Under the pieces are notes generated by a model. It was given only the letters and a program-made list of their open reading frames with translations, made no database searches and was not told the DNA's origin. This document shows positions 1-8,683 of a stretch of DNA of 64,000 bases, piece by piece. Position 1 is the stretch's first letter. Each line of letters begins with the position of its first letter. Source of the DNA: an uncultured Bryobacteraceae bacterium (GTDB lineage Bacteria; Acidobacteriota; Terriglobia; Bryobacterales; Bryobacteraceae); contig CALDSU010000014.1 of NCBI GenBank assembly GCA_937924525.1, positions 62,001 through 126,000 of the forward strand, in the 5' to 3' direction. A program made the translations under genes and the position numbers.

Positions 1-824
1 TCGCACAGCAGGACGGCGCGGCGCCGTTTCTGGCCTACGTGTCGTTCACCGCGCCGCACGATCCGCGCCACGCGCCACCGGACTTCGCCGCTTTGTATCC
101 GCCCGGACGGCTGTCGGCGCCGGCGAACTTCGCGCCGCAGCATCCTTTCGACAACGGGGAACTGAAGATCCGCGATGAACTCTTGGCGCCTTTTCCCCGG
201 ACCGCAGCGGTGGTCCGCGAGCACCTGGCCGCCTACTACGCCATGATCACGCACCTGGACACCCAGATCGGCCGGGTGCTGGACGCGCTGGACCGCAGCC
301 GCGCCGCCCGCGACACCCTGGTGATCTTCGCTTCCGACAACGGACTGGCGTTGGGGCAGCACGGTCTGTTCGGCAAGCAGAGCCTGTACGACCACAGCGT
401 GCGGGTGCCACTGATGTTCGCCGGTCCGGACGTGCCGCGGGGCCGCCGGACGGACTCGTTGTGCTACCTGCTGGATCTGTTCCCCACCCTTTGCGAGTTC
501 GCTGGTCTGGAGAGGACGCGCACGGTGGAAGGGGTCAGCCTGTGGCCCGCCATGCGCAACCCGGGCGCGCGCGTGCGCGACTCGCTCCTGCGGGGCTACC
601 GGAATTTCCAGCGCGCCGTCACCACCGGCGATTGGAAACTGATCCGCTACTACCCGCCCGCCGAGCCTCGCACCCAACTTTTCCATTTGCGCCGCGATCC
701 GGGAGAACGGCGAGACCTGGCCGGAGATCCCGCGCACGCGGCGCGGGTCCGCCACTTGAGCGGGCTGCTGGCAGAGTGGATGAAGCGCGCCGGCGATCCG
801 CTGGCGGCGGCTACGTCCGGATAA
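1..824 (+). CDS. Sulfatase, C-terminal part (5' end outside window)
   Basis: The frame is open from base 3 and ends at TAA 822-824, so only the last ~273 residues are present. The first visible residues read PFLAYVSFTAPHDPR, the usual sulfatase core strand. They are followed by FASDNGLALGQHGLFGK, the conserved sulfatase segment with D-N-G and the GK-lysine region, then YDHSVRVPLMFAGP. The family (type I sulfatases, alkaline-phosphatase fold) hydrolyses sulfate esters, often after export, but the catalytic Cys/Ser-x-Pro-x-Arg site lies upstream and cannot be checked. The GTG at base 39 is internal and not the real start. The 3' end overlaps convergent purN by 14 bases. Substrate is unknown. 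Confidence 0.93.
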   Translation, partial: AQQDGAAPFLAYVSFTAPHDPRHAPPDFAALYPPGRLSAPANFAPQHPFDNGELKIRDELLAPFPRTAAVVREHLAAYYAMITHLDTQIGRVLDALDRSRAARDTLVIFASDNGLALGQHGLFGKQSLYDHSVRVPLMFAGPDVPRGRRTDSLCYLLDLFPTLCEFAGLERTRTVEGVSLWPAMRNPGARVRDSLLRGYRNFQRAVTTGDWKLIRYYPPAEPRTQLFHLRRDPGERRDLAGDPAHAARVRHLSGLLAEWMKRAGDPLAAATSG

Positions 825-1410
825 CCCGGCGGCCTTCGATGCGGTAACGGCCGCTCAGCACCAGCGCGATCGCCTCGGCGTAGAGACGGTGTTCCTCCCG
901 CAGCAAGCGCGCGGAAAGCGTTTCCGGAGTATCGGTGTCCTCGACGGCGATCGCGGTCTGCGCCACGATCGGTCCGTGGTCCAGGTGCTCGTCGACAAAG
1001 TGGACCGTGCACCCGGTTACCTTGACGCCGTACTCGATCGCCTGCCGTTGCGCCTCCAGGCCGGGAAACGCCGGCAGCAGCGAGGGGTGAATGTTGAGGA
1101 TGCGCTGCGGCAGTTGCTGGATCAACCACGGACTGAGCAGCCGCATGTAGCCGGCCAGGCAGACCAAGTCCACCTGGTGGTTTTGCAGCGTCGCGAACGT
1201 CAGGCGGTCATGCGCTTCGCGGTCCATGCCCTTCGAGGGGATGCACACGGTGGGCAGGCCGCGCTGCCGGGCGATCGCCAACCCACGCGCGTCGGGCCGG
1301 TTGGAGATGACGATGGCGATCTCGGCGTCCAGCGAGCCGGCCTCAATGTGGCCGGCGATCGCTTCCAGGTTGGAGCCGCGGCCGGAAATCAGGATCCCCA
1401 AGCGTTTCAT
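811..1410 (-). CDS. purN: Phosphoribosylglycinamide formyltransferase
   Basis: 199 residues, normal PurN length. The enzyme transfers a formyl group from 10-formyl-THF to GAR, step 3 of de novo purine synthesis, in the cytoplasm. The N-terminal GRGSN phosphate-binding loop is at residues 10-14. The catalytic triad falls at the same numbers as in E. coli: Asn106 and His108 in ILNIHPS, and Asp144 in EHLDHGP. The start is the ATG at 1408-1410, which overlaps the end of purM by four bases and implies translational coupling. The frame stays open far upstream, but that part is a shadow of purM. Confidence 0.97.
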   Translation of the reverse strand: MKRLGILISGRGSNLEAIAGHIEAGSLDAEIAIVISNRPDARGLAIARQRGLPTVCIPSKGMDREAHDRLTFATLQNHQVDLVCLAGYMRLLSPWLIQQLPQRILNIHPSLLPAFPGLEAQRQAIEYGVKVTGCTVHFVDEHLDHGPIVAQTAIAVEDTDTPETLSARLLREEHRLYAEAIALVLSGRYRIEGRRVIRT

Positions 1411-2438
1411 TGGTAGAGTACGCGTCCCTTGCCGCGCGGAGTTTTCACGATGTCCCCGATGATCCAGCAACGCTCCCGCAGCCGCTTGAGCGCGCGCACC
1501 GCCGCGTCCGCGTCGCGCGCCGCCACGGCCAGAATCATCCCCACGCCCAGGTTGAACGTCCGCCGCCAGTCTTCTTCCGGCGTTTCGCCCAGCCGGCGCA
1601 GGAGTTGGAACACCGGCCCGGGCGTCCAGGAACCGGTCAGAATGCGCGCGGACCAACCGGCGGGCAGCATCCGCGGCGTGTTGTCGGTGATCCCGCCCCC
1701 GGTGATGTGCGCCGCGCCCTTGACCAGACCGGCCTCGAGCAGCGCACGGAGGGGTTTCAGGTAACTGCGGTGGACCTTCAACAACTCCTCGCCCAGCGTG
1801 CAACCCAGTTCCGCGACGTGCGTGTCCACCCGATAGCCGGCGACGTCGAAAAAAATCCGGCGCGCCAGCGAATAGCCGTTGGTGTGCAGGCCGGTCGAAG
1901 GCAGGGCCAGCAGAACGTCGCCGGCGCGGATCGAGCCTCCCGTCAGCAAGCGGTTCCGCTCGGCGGCGCCGACGATGAAACCCGCGACGTCGTACTCTCC
2001 GTCGGCGTAGAAACCGGGCATCTCCGCCGTCTCGCCGCCGATCAGGGCGCAGCCATTGCGCTTGCACCCGCGCGCCATGCCGGAAATGACCCTGGCGGCC
2101 ACGCCCGCCTCCAGACGCCCGCACGCAAAGTAGTCGAGGAAGAAAAGGGGCGCGGCGCCTTGCACCGCGATGTCGTTCACGCAATGGTTGACGAGGTCTT
2201 CGCCGACGGTATCGTGCTTGCCGGCCAGCCACGCGACCTTCAGCTTGGTGCCCACGCCGTCGGCGGAACTGATCAGCACCGGCTGTTTCCAGCCGCGCAA
2301 GGCGTACATCGCGCCGAACGAACCGATGCCAGAGAGCACGTGCGGGGTGAAGGTGGCGCGCGCCAGTCTCCGGACGGAAGCCACCGCGCGATCCGCCTCG
2401 GCGATGCTGACACCCGCATCCTGGTAACGGATCGCCAT
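1407..2438 (-). CDS. purM: Phosphoribosylformylglycinamidine cyclo-ligase
   Basis: 343 residues, as expected for AIR synthetase. It closes the imidazole ring of FGAM with ATP to form AIR (step 5 of purine synthesis). Family segments seen include the early YQDAGVSI segment, ISSADGVGTKLKVA (the Asp-Gly-Val-Gly-Thr-Lys nucleotide loop, residues ~57-70), LIGGETAEMPGFY and LPSTGLHTNGYSL. It is the first purine gene of a purM-purN pair and lies 2 bases from the GHMP kinase gene upstream on the same strand, so the three are probably co-transcribed with dtd. Confidence 0.97.
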   Translation of the reverse strand: MAIRYQDAGVSIAEADRAVASVRRLARATFTPHVLSGIGSFGAMYALRGWKQPVLISSADGVGTKLKVAWLAGKHDTVGEDLVNHCVNDIAVQGAAPLFFLDYFACGRLEAGVAARVISGMARGCKRNGCALIGGETAEMPGFYADGEYDVAGFIVGAAERNRLLTGGSIRAGDVLLALPSTGLHTNGYSLARRIFFDVAGYRVDTHVAELGCTLGEELLKVHRSYLKPLRALLEAGLVKGAAHITGGGITDNTPRMLPAGWSARILTGSWTPGPVFQLLRRLGETPEEDWRRTFNLGVGMILAVAARDADAAVRALKRLRERCWIIGDIVKTPRGKGRVLYQ

Positions 2439-2440
2439 GG

Positions 2441-3460
2441 CTACTGCGTCACCCTCGGCCGGATCACCGCCACGCCCAACGGGGCCAGCGCACCGGTAAG
2501 CCGCTCGAACATCGCGTCGTCCTCATAGGTTCCCACGATCGCGCCGCCCGAGCCGGCGAACTTCGCCGTGGCGCCGACCGCGCGCGCCGCCTGCACCATC
2601 TCCAGGTTGCCCTTGCCTACGTCATACAGCCGCGTGCGCAGGTCGAAGTTGGCGTTGATCAACTCGTTCAGGCGGCGGTAATCGCGGCGCAGCAGGCACT
2701 CGCGTCCTTCCTCGGCGTAACCGGCCCAGGTCCGCATCGCCTCGACGACCTCCGGATCGCCGCGCAGCCAACGGGACTTAAGGTCGCTGTGAAACACCTC
2801 GGTGCCTTCGCTCAATGACGTCCGGTACGCCAGATACACGTTGGGCAGCAGACCAGGGTCCAGGCGCTGGTACTCCCCGTAGCCGCGCGCGTCCAACAGG
2901 TCCTTGGCGAAATCCATATACACCAGGCCTTCGAAGGCTTGAATGACCCGGTCCTGCAAGCCGGCGGGAACGCCGAGTTCCCGCGTCTCGGTCTCCAGCA
3001 CGACGTTGGCCTGGATCTCGGGTGGAATGATGACGTCGTAGTACTGCATCAGCGCGCGCAACGCCGCGGTGATGATCGCGCTCGATCCGCCCAGCCCGAG
3101 CCGCTGCGGAATGTTCGATTCGTACTCGATGGTGAAGTTGCGATCGGGCAGCTCGATGCGATGATCGCGGCAGAAATCGAGGAAACGCACCATCAGCGCC
3201 TGGATAATGCGAATGCCACCGTAGTAGCCCCGCCAGCGGGTTACGCTGTAGAGTTCCTCCAGGTTTTCGAAGATCGGCAGGTCCGCCTTGGCCAGCTTGA
3301 TTTCCAGCCGCGCGGACGGGTACAGGATCACGCGGGCGCGGAAATTGCGCACGGAGAACGCAATCGTTTTGCCGAAGTAGCCGTCGCTCGGATTGCCCAG
3401 AAACCCGGCGCGGGCATAGGCATAGGTTTCGATCACCGGCTTAGCGCTCTCCCGAATCAC
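2441..3460 (-). CDS. GHMP-family sugar kinase, glucuronokinase-like
   Basis: 339 residues. The N-terminus contains [20 protein letters not shown] (residues ~15-33). This closely resembles the opening of plant glucuronokinase, the enzyme that phosphorylates D-glucuronate to glucuronate-1-phosphate. The ATP loop is [11 protein letters not shown] (~118-128) and the third GHMP motif is [11 protein letters not shown] near residue 300. Substrate assignment is inference; other acid-sugar or mevalonate-type substrates are possible. The gene overlaps dtd by 20 bases and is followed 2 bases later by purM. This setting does not indicate a pathway. Confidence 0.85.
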   Translation of the reverse strand: MIRESAKPVIETYAYARAGFLGNPSDGYFGKTIAFSVRNFRARVILYPSARLEIKLAKADLPIFENLEELYSVTRWRGYYGGIRIIQALMVRFLDFCRDHRIELPDRNFTIEYESNIPQRLGLGGSSAIITAALRALMQYYDVIIPPEIQANVVLETETRELGVPAGLQDRVIQAFEGLVYMDFAKDLLDARGYGEYQRLDPGLLPNVYLAYRTSLSEGTEVFHSDLKSRWLRGDPEVVEAMRTWAGYAEEGRECLLRRDYRRLNELINANFDLRTRLYDVGKGNLEMVQAARAVGATAKFAGSGGAIVGTYEDDAMFERLTGALAPLGVAVIRPRVTQ

Positions 3461-3887
3461 AGAGTATCGTCACCGGGCCATCGTTCACAAGACGGACGGA
3501 CATCAGGGCCTGAAATACTCCGGTCTCGACTCTCCCCACCCGGGCGCGCAGCGCGCCGACGAAATACTCATACAGCGCCCGGGCTTCCGCCGGTCCGGCC
3601 GCGGCGTCGAAACTGGGACGCCGTCCGCGGCGGATGTCGCCGTAGAGGGTGAATTGCGAAACCACCAGCACCGCGCCGCCCGCGTCCCGCACGCTGCGGT
3701 TCATCTTACCCTCTTCGTCCGGAAAAATACGCAGCCCGGCGACTTTTTCGGCCAGGTAATCGGCGTCCCGGGTGGTGTCTCCCTTCGCCACTCCCAATAG
3801 CACCAGCAGCCCCCGGCCGATGGCCCCGGTGACGGACCCCTCCACGGTCACGCTGGCTTCTGAAACCCGCTGGATCACCACGCGCAT
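3441..3887 (-). CDS. dtd: D-aminoacyl-tRNA deacylase
   Basis: 148 residues, the normal size. The enzyme hydrolyses D-aminoacyl-tRNA (and glycyl-tRNA-Ala), acting as a cytoplasmic quality-control step. Both hallmark motifs are present: SQFTLYGD at ~77-84 and the Gly-cisPro motif GPVT at 137-140, preceded by VNDG. The ATG start at 3885-3887 opens with [13 protein letters not shown], the conserved N-terminus. The 3' end overlaps the GHMP kinase gene by 20 bases, and the nickel ABC ATPase stops 4 bases before the dtd start. Confidence 0.97.
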   Translation of the reverse strand: MRVVIQRVSEASVTVEGSVTGAIGRGLLVLLGVAKGDTTRDADYLAEKVAGLRIFPDEEGKMNRSVRDAGGAVLVVSQFTLYGDIRRGRRPSFDAAAGPAEARALYEYFVGALRARVGRVETGVFQALMSVRLVNDGPVTILCDSGER

Positions 3888-3891
3888 GGCG

Positions 3892-4605
3892 TCACCGTTG
3901 TTGCGGAGCGCGCAGCCGCCACTGAAATCGCTCCACGATTTCCAGGGGGCCCCCCTGGGCGGCGATGCGGCCCTTGTCGAAAAATACCGCCCGGGTGGCC
4001 AACTCGAGGGCGAAGCCGACGTCGTGGGTCACCACGATCTTGGCCTGCGGCAGCCGCGCCAGCAGCGCGGTCAGGTCGCGCCGGCCCGGCGGGTCCAGGT
4101 AGGTGGTGGGTTCATCCAGCACCAGGATCTCCGGGCGCATGGCCAGGATGCCAGCGATGGAAACGCGTTTCTTCTCCCCCGCGCTGAGATGATATGGGGC
4201 CTTTCCCGCGGCATGCGCCATGCTCACTTCCTCCAGGGCGCGCAGGGCGCGCTGCTCGGCCTCTGCGGGCGGGAGCCCCAGATTCAGCGGCCCGAAGGCC
4301 ACGTCTTCCAGCACCGATGGCATGAACAACTGATCGTCGGCATCCTGGAATACCAGCCCGACTTTCTGGCGGATGGCGGGCAGGTTGGCCTTGGTCACCT
4401 CCAGTCCGGCGACGCGCACCAGCCCCGCACCGCGCAACAAACCGTTCAGGTGGAGCACGAAGGTGGTCTTGCCCGAACCGTTGGCGCCGAACAACGCCAC
4501 GGTTTCGCCAGGGTAGAGGTCAAAGTCGATGCCCGCCAGCGCTTCGGTGCCGTCTTCGTAGCGGTAGGCAAGGTTGCGAACTTCGATCAAAGGCGGCGCG
4601 TTCAT
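3892..4605 (-). CDS. Energy-coupling ABC ATPase, nickel/cobalt type (NikO/CbiO-like)
   Basis: 237 residues. Walker A is GANGSGKT (40-47), the Q-loop is [10 protein letters not shown] (~85-94), the signature is LSAGEKKR (140-147), Walker B is LVLDEP (161-166) and the switch His is 194. The Asp-Asp-Gln-Leu-Phe Q-loop and the signature form are typical of NikO/CbiO-type ECF transporters, which power Ni2+ or Co2+ uptake. The ATG at 4603-4605 was chosen because the family N-terminus begins there and an AGGAG lies just upstream, although only 2 bases away. It is divergent from nikR, supporting nickel as substrate. No permease or substrate-binding gene is in the window. Confidence 0.88.
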   Translation of the reverse strand: MNAPPLIEVRNLAYRYEDGTEALAGIDFDLYPGETVALFGANGSGKTTFVLHLNGLLRGAGLVRVAGLEVTKANLPAIRQKVGLVFQDADDQLFMPSVLEDVAFGPLNLGLPPAEAEQRALRALEEVSMAHAAGKAPYHLSAGEKKRVSIAGILAMRPEILVLDEPTTYLDPPGRRDLTALLARLPQAKIVVTHDVGFALELATRAVFFDKGRIAAQGGPLEIVERFQWRLRAPQQR

Positions 4606-4651
4606 AGCTCCTGGCGCGTTCCGTCCGCGAGTGTCCGGCCAACGCCAAGCA

Positions 4652-4667
4652 TCCCGACTCCTCGGGA
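4652..4667. repeat. Short hairpin TCCCGA-CTCC-TCGGGA
   Basis: A perfect 6-bp stem with a CTCC loop in the 157-base nikR/ABC-ATPase intergenic region. The identical 16 bases occur again at 51578-51593. That suggests a small dispersed hairpin family rather than a NikR operator; no GTATGA-N16-TCATAC site was found here. Confidence 0.4.
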
Positions 4668-4762
4668 CGCACGCCCGGCGGGCAGCTCTGCGTGGAGAAC
4701 CCCTTACGCTAGCACGATCGCCGGCCGCGTTACCCGTTCCGCGCGGTAGAATCCATTTCAGC

Positions 4763-5182
4763 ATGAGTCATCTCGCCCGTATCGGCGTCGCGATCGACAC
4801 CGGCTTGCTGAAGAAGTTCGACAAGCTGATCAGCCAGCGCGGCTACGCCAATCGCTCGGAGGCGTTTCGGGACCTGATCCGCGATGAACTGGTGGAGCAG
4901 CGGTGGGAGGAGCCGGAGGCTGAGGTGGTGGGCACCGTCACCCTCGTCTACGACCACCATGTCCGGCTGCTGAACGAACGCCTGACCGATTTGCAGCACG
5001 ACCATCATGAATCGATCCTGTCGACCCTGCACGTGCACCTGGACCACGACAATTGCCTGGAGGTGCTGGTGGTCCGCGGCCAGGCGGCGCGCGTCAAGCG
5101 GATCGCCGACGAACTGATCAGCACCAAGGGCGTCAAGCACGGCCGCCTGACCATCACCAGTTCGCCCCGGGGGATTGAGTGA
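4763..5182 (+). CDS. nikR: Nickel-responsive transcriptional regulator
   Basis: 139 residues. It has an N-terminal ribbon-helix-helix DNA-binding domain ([18 protein letters not shown], residues 6-23) and a C-terminal ACT-like metal domain. The square-planar Ni ligands are all present at a +3 offset from E. coli NikR: His79, His90, His92 and Cys98 (in [11 protein letters not shown]). NikR represses nickel uptake genes when nickel is sufficient. The start ATG at 4763 gives the normal length; the longer upstream reading has no family support. A TAGAAT at 4747-4752 could be a -10 box. The gene ends in a GTGA overlap with acpS. Confidence 0.95.
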   Translation: MSHLARIGVAIDTGLLKKFDKLISQRGYANRSEAFRDLIRDELVEQRWEEPEAEVVGTVTLVYDHHVRLLNERLTDLQHDHHESILSTLHVHLDHDNCLEVLVVRGQAARVKRIADELISTKGVKHGRLTITSSPRGIE

Positions 5183-5556
5183 TTCTGGGGTCCGGCATCG
5201 ACCTGGCCGAAGTGCCGCGTATCCGCGAGGCGATCGAGCGGCACGGGGCGCGTTTTCTCGAGCGCATTTACACGCCCGGCGAGATCGGCTACGTGGCGCG
5301 CAAGGCGAATCGATACGAGCGGTACGCGGCGCGCTTCGCGGCCAAGGAAGCCGGCATGAAGGCGCTGGGCACCGGGTGGAAGCGCGGCGTCCGCTGGCGG
5401 GATTTCGAGGTGGTGAACCTCCCCTCAGGCCGGCCTACGCTCCGGTTGCACGGGGTGGCCGCGGAGATCGCCGCGCGCCAGGGCGTGCGGAACATCGCGC
5501 TGTCGCTGACCCATACCGCGGAGTTGGGCATGGCCTTCGTCGTCTTCGAGTCATAG
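5179..5556 (+). CDS. acpS: Holo-[acyl-carrier-protein] synthase
   Basis: 125 residues, standard length. It transfers the phosphopantetheine arm of CoA to the conserved serine of acyl carrier protein. The metal-binding residues are Asp8 (GIDLAEV) and Glu57 ([11 protein letters not shown]). The GTG start overlaps the nikR stop (GTGA), so it is read as coupled to nikR; the link is probably positional rather than functional. The family C-terminus [16 protein letters not shown] is intact. Confidence 0.96.
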   Translation: MILGSGIDLAEVPRIREAIERHGARFLERIYTPGEIGYVARKANRYERYAARFAAKEAGMKALGTGWKRGVRWRDFEVVNLPSGRPTLRLHGVAAEIAARQGVRNIALSLTHTAELGMAFVVFES

Positions 5557-5620
5557 CGGCGCGGGACGCGTGCTCCCGTGATGAAATAGCTTGGTTACCC
5601 GGCCTTGTGGGAGAGATTTC

Positions 5621-7126
5621 ATGAAACCGGCAGTCCTTTTGCTCTGCCTCGCCCTCCTCGGCGGGCGTCCTGGCGGCGCCGTCGCGGCGGCGGAACTCCG
5701 GGCGGGCGTCGCCCGCGTAGACATCACCGATTATGCCGCCGGGCCGGTCAACGATCCCGCCTACGTCAAGGCGCTGGTGCTCCGGAGTGACGCCGCCACC
5801 GCCGTGCTTGTCACGGTGGATGCCGTGGCGATTGCCGAGATCGGCCACCTTCCCAATTCGTACCTGGGCAGCGTGCGGACCCGCCTGCGGGACGAGTTGG
5901 GCCTGGCGTCCTCCAGCCTGCTGGTGAACGCCAGCCACTGTCACGCGGTGGTGCGGAAGGACGCGGACCTGCTGACCGTGCAGGCGGTCAAGGAGGCCTG
6001 GCGGCGCCTGACCCCGGTGCACGCCGGGGCCGGGCGCGGCCGGGAAGACCGGATGATGGAGAATCGCCGCATGCGCCTTCAGGACGGGCGACAGGCGGAC
6101 GTCCGCCGCGCCTACGCGCTGCCCCGCGACGAAGACGTGGTCAGCGTCGGCCCGGTGGATCCGGAAATCGGGCTGCTGCGCCTCGACCGCCCGGACGGAA
6201 CGCCGCTGGCGGTGGTTTACAACTTCGCCGCCCATCCGATTCAGGGCGTGCCGAACGGAGGCAGCACGGCGGACTATCCCGGTTTCGCCTCCCGCGTCAT
6301 CGAAGAAAACCTGCCGGGCGCGATGGCGTTCTTCGTGCAAGGCTGCGCCGGCGACATCAACCCGGCCAAGTACAAGGACGCCTCCCAGCCGCAGGATGCC
6401 GAACCGCTCGGCAACCTGCTGGGGCTGAGCGTGCTCCGCGGCGTCCGGGCCATCCGCCCGCGTCCCGGCGCGCCGCTCGCCGTCGTCCAGGAAACGCTCG
6501 TGCTGCCGCGGGCCGCCGACTATGCGCGGCGTATCGCCGCCCTGCGGGAGGAACAGCAGCGCCTGCTCGACTCGCTCTCCGGCACCTCGCTCAACTTCAA
6601 GGCGTTCCTGGCGCTCTATCTGCAACATAGCTTCAGCCCGGACGCGCCCTCTGGTTACCGCTACCGTTACCTGCACGAACAGGCGCAGGACCGCGAGCAC
6701 CTGCGGCGTCTGGACAGCGAGAACCGCGCCGAGCTCGAGCGTTACCTGCGCAACATGGACACGATGGAGCAGCTCACCCGCCTCCGGATCAACCTGGCTC
6801 TGCTGGAGAAACACCGCGCCCGGACGGAAGCCGAGCAGGACCGGCCTCTCGAAGCCGAGGTAGTGGGCCTCCGGGTGGGCGACTTCCGGCTGGTCACTTT
6901 TCCCGGCGAACTCACCGTGGAAATCGGATTGCGCCTGAAGCAGCGCGCGCCCGGTCCGTTCAGCTTCGTGGCCGGTTACACGAACGGTTACCTCTACGAC
7001 ACCCCCACCGCCGGGCAGCGGAATAACGCCGGATATGCGCAGGAAGACTGCGACACCCTGGTCGCGCCCGAGTGGCAAGACCTCTTCGAGGAGCGCGCCC
7101 TGCGCGTGCTGGGAAAGCTCGATTAG
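5621..7126 (+). CDS. Neutral/alkaline ceramidase-like hydrolase, secreted
   Basis: 501 residues with an N-terminal signal peptide (MKPAVLLLCLALLGG..., cleavage near the Ala-Ala run). It begins with LRAGVARVDITDY, the typical start of the neutral/non-lysosomal ceramidase N-terminal domain (PF04734). Also seen are NASHCHAVV, NFAAHPI and FVQGCAGDINP, which carry the family's Zn-site histidines and acidic residues, and late FVAGYTNGYLYDTP. The family hydrolyses amide bonds of ceramides, but many bacterial members have no known substrate. The start at 5621 was preferred to in-frame codons from 5591 because only this ATG gives a proper signal peptide. A helical insert lies around residues 300-400. 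Confidence 0.88.
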   Translation: MKPAVLLLCLALLGGRPGGAVAAAELRAGVARVDITDYAAGPVNDPAYVKALVLRSDAATAVLVTVDAVAIAEIGHLPNSYLGSVRTRLRDELGLASSSLLVNASHCHAVVRKDADLLTVQAVKEAWRRLTPVHAGAGRGREDRMMENRRMRLQDGRQADVRRAYALPRDEDVVSVGPVDPEIGLLRLDRPDGTPLAVVYNFAAHPIQGVPNGGSTADYPGFASRVIEENLPGAMAFFVQGCAGDINPAKYKDASQPQDAEPLGNLLGLSVLRGVRAIRPRPGAPLAVVQETLVLPRAADYARRIAALREEQQRLLDSLSGTSLNFKAFLALYLQHSFSPDAPSGYRYRYLHEQAQDREHLRRLDSENRAELERYLRNMDTMEQLTRLRINLALLEKHRARTEAEQDRPLEAEVVGLRVGDFRLVTFPGELTVEIGLRLKQRAPGPFSFVAGYTNGYLYDTPTAGQRNNAGYAQEDCDTLVAPEWQDLFEERALRVLGKLD

Positions 7127-7135
7127 GGCGCGGCG

Positions 7136-7352
7136 CTTTCAGCGCTCCCAGCGGGCCGATCATGGAGGCGCTCTGCTCCTCAACGCCGGCGGGCGGGCCA
7201 TAGCGGCGCTCGCCGCGCATGTCGGCCTTCCGGCACAGCGCGCCACACCCGCTCCGCGTGGCCGGTCCCATACCCAGGCCCCCCTGTTCGAGCAGGCGCC
7301 AATCGGGCTCCGGGCGAAAGGTATGATGGCGGCGGAACTGCTTGATCTTCAC
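7136..7352 (-). pseudogene. Remnant of a [NiFe]-hydrogenase / NADH-quinone oxidoreductase 20 kDa-type small subunit (C-terminal part)
   Basis: About 72 residues read from a GTG at 7352. The stretch LLEQGGLGMGPATRSGCGALC, with a following YGPPAGVEEQ, matches the C-terminal iron-sulfur region of MvhG/HoxY/sulfhydrogenase-delta small subunits. Those proteins usually read EQGxLCxGPxTRxGCGAxC followed by PCxGCxGP and V-x-D/E-Q. Three of the five expected cysteines are gone: LC is LG, and the PCxGC pair is replaced by RGERR. The N-terminal half is missing and the frame runs on into the ceramidase gene without a stop of its own. It lies 35 bases after the DUF362 gene on the same strand. The call is from recognition of the motif, without a profile search. 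Confidence 0.45.
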
Positions 7353-7387
7353 CTGCTGTTTCTGGCGCGGGCGGGCAGAGCCGGATT

Positions 7388-8518
7388 TCAGCCGCGCAGC
7401 GTGACTTTCCGCAGCCGGATTTTCTCGAGGGCGAACTCGCCCAAGCCCAGCGCGCCGGCGATCTCCACGTGCTCGGTTTGACGGTTGAGGTAGGTGCTGA
7501 ACTGGTCCGGTTTGGCCTCTTCCAGTTTGGCCATCCCGACGGAAACCCGCTTCTGATCAAGGACGCGCCAGCCCACGCGGTCCATCGCCACCGGGTCGGT
7601 GGCGAACCACATCGTCTTCTGTTCCCACACAAACTGCGGGCGCGCGCCGGGTCCGCCGTGATAGAGCCCCTTGATGCCATCCATGATGTGCAACACCGCT
7701 TTGTTGCGAATCACCGGCATGGATACGACGGCGGGAATAAACGCGCCGCACGTGTTCATGGTGGGCGTCGGATGGCTGCGGTTCACGTTGTTGACCAGAC
7801 CGTGGGACAGGTTCTTCAGCGCCATCGTAATGCCCGCCGACTGATGGTCCTTTAGCAGGCAGAGGTTGATGAGCTTGTCGACTTTCTTCGTGATGAACTG
7901 CGCGGCGTATGAGCGGCGCGCGGTCAGGTTGGTGACGTCGTAACCAGGCAGCGTCAGCGCCATGTCCATGTAGTGGTCCGGATCGTAACCCTCAATGCTC
8001 TGCTGCACCAACTCGAAGTCTTCGGCGGCCCACATCCAGCGGACGCCTTCCGGCAGCCACTTGTCGAAACCCACGTCGAGGAACTGCTTCCGGTAGCGGT
8101 CGTACGCGACGATGTCCTGGTTGGGAATCCCCGCTGCGTTCAGGCCATGGATGATGGCGCGGACCACTTCCGGCGCGCTGCAACACAGTTTGCCGCCCAC
8201 CGGGTTCAACTTGACGCCGACCACCTCGCCCGGCGTGACGAACTGCCGCCAGGCATCCGCCCAGTCCATCCCGGTCAGTTCCTTCATGCCCCGCTGCATC
8301 ATCTGCATGACGGGTTCGGCCTGATACTGGCCGTTGACGATCGAACCGGGATGATAGACCTCCACCACCCGGCCGCGATACAAGCCCGGCATGGCGAGCT
8401 TGCTCTCCGGCGCTTTGGAAGAGACCTGGGCGCTGAGCGCCAGGTCGCGAACGCTCAGGGCGCCCGTCACCGCTCCGGCGCCCAACAGAAAATCACGGCG
8501 GGTGAAGAAACTGGTCAT
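7388..8518 (-). CDS. DUF362 domain-containing protein, Tat-exported
   Basis: 376 residues. It starts with a twin-arginine signal (TRRDFLLGAGAVTGAL, residues ~6-21), so it is probably folded with a cofactor before export. The body matches the DUF362 family: GVKLNPVGG, KVDKLINLCLLKDH, GITMALKNLSHGLVN and a late ATDPVAMDRVGW. DUF362 proteins are often linked to iron-sulfur proteins, but their reaction is unknown. The start ATG at 8516-8518 has an AGGAGA about 9 bases upstream. On the same strand it precedes the hydrogenase-like remnant, which may once have been its partner. Confidence 0.85.
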   Translation of the reverse strand: MTSFFTRRDFLLGAGAVTGALSVRDLALSAQVSSKAPESKLAMPGLYRGRVVEVYHPGSIVNGQYQAEPVMQMMQRGMKELTGMDWADAWRQFVTPGEVVGVKLNPVGGKLCCSAPEVVRAIIHGLNAAGIPNQDIVAYDRYRKQFLDVGFDKWLPEGVRWMWAAEDFELVQQSIEGYDPDHYMDMALTLPGYDVTNLTARRSYAAQFITKKVDKLINLCLLKDHQSAGITMALKNLSHGLVNNVNRSHPTPTMNTCGAFIPAVVSMPVIRNKAVLHIMDGIKGLYHGGPGARPQFVWEQKTMWFATDPVAMDRVGWRVLDQKRVSVGMAKLEEAKPDQFSTYLNRQTEHVEIAGALGLGEFALEKIRLRKVTLRG

Positions 8519-8683
8519 GGAGCTAGTTCTCCTCGTGGTTTCACTATAAGGGACACCCGGGGGGTCCGTCCACCCGCGCCACGGCGCTCTGTTTCGTGGT
8601 GCTCTGGTACTTTCGTAAACCACCCGGTTTGAAACGGCGCCCGATGGTGTGGGGCGGTTCGCCGCCCTTATCATGGAAAGTTG

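Noticed and set aside
811-2232. 473-codon frame on the minus strand covering purN and part of purM
   Set aside because: Only the purN part from 1410 is coding; the upstream part is out of frame with purM and has no family match.
4606-4762. NikR operator
   Set aside because: No GTATGA-N16-TCATAC or close variant; only the TCCCGA hairpin is present, which is shared with an unrelated locus.
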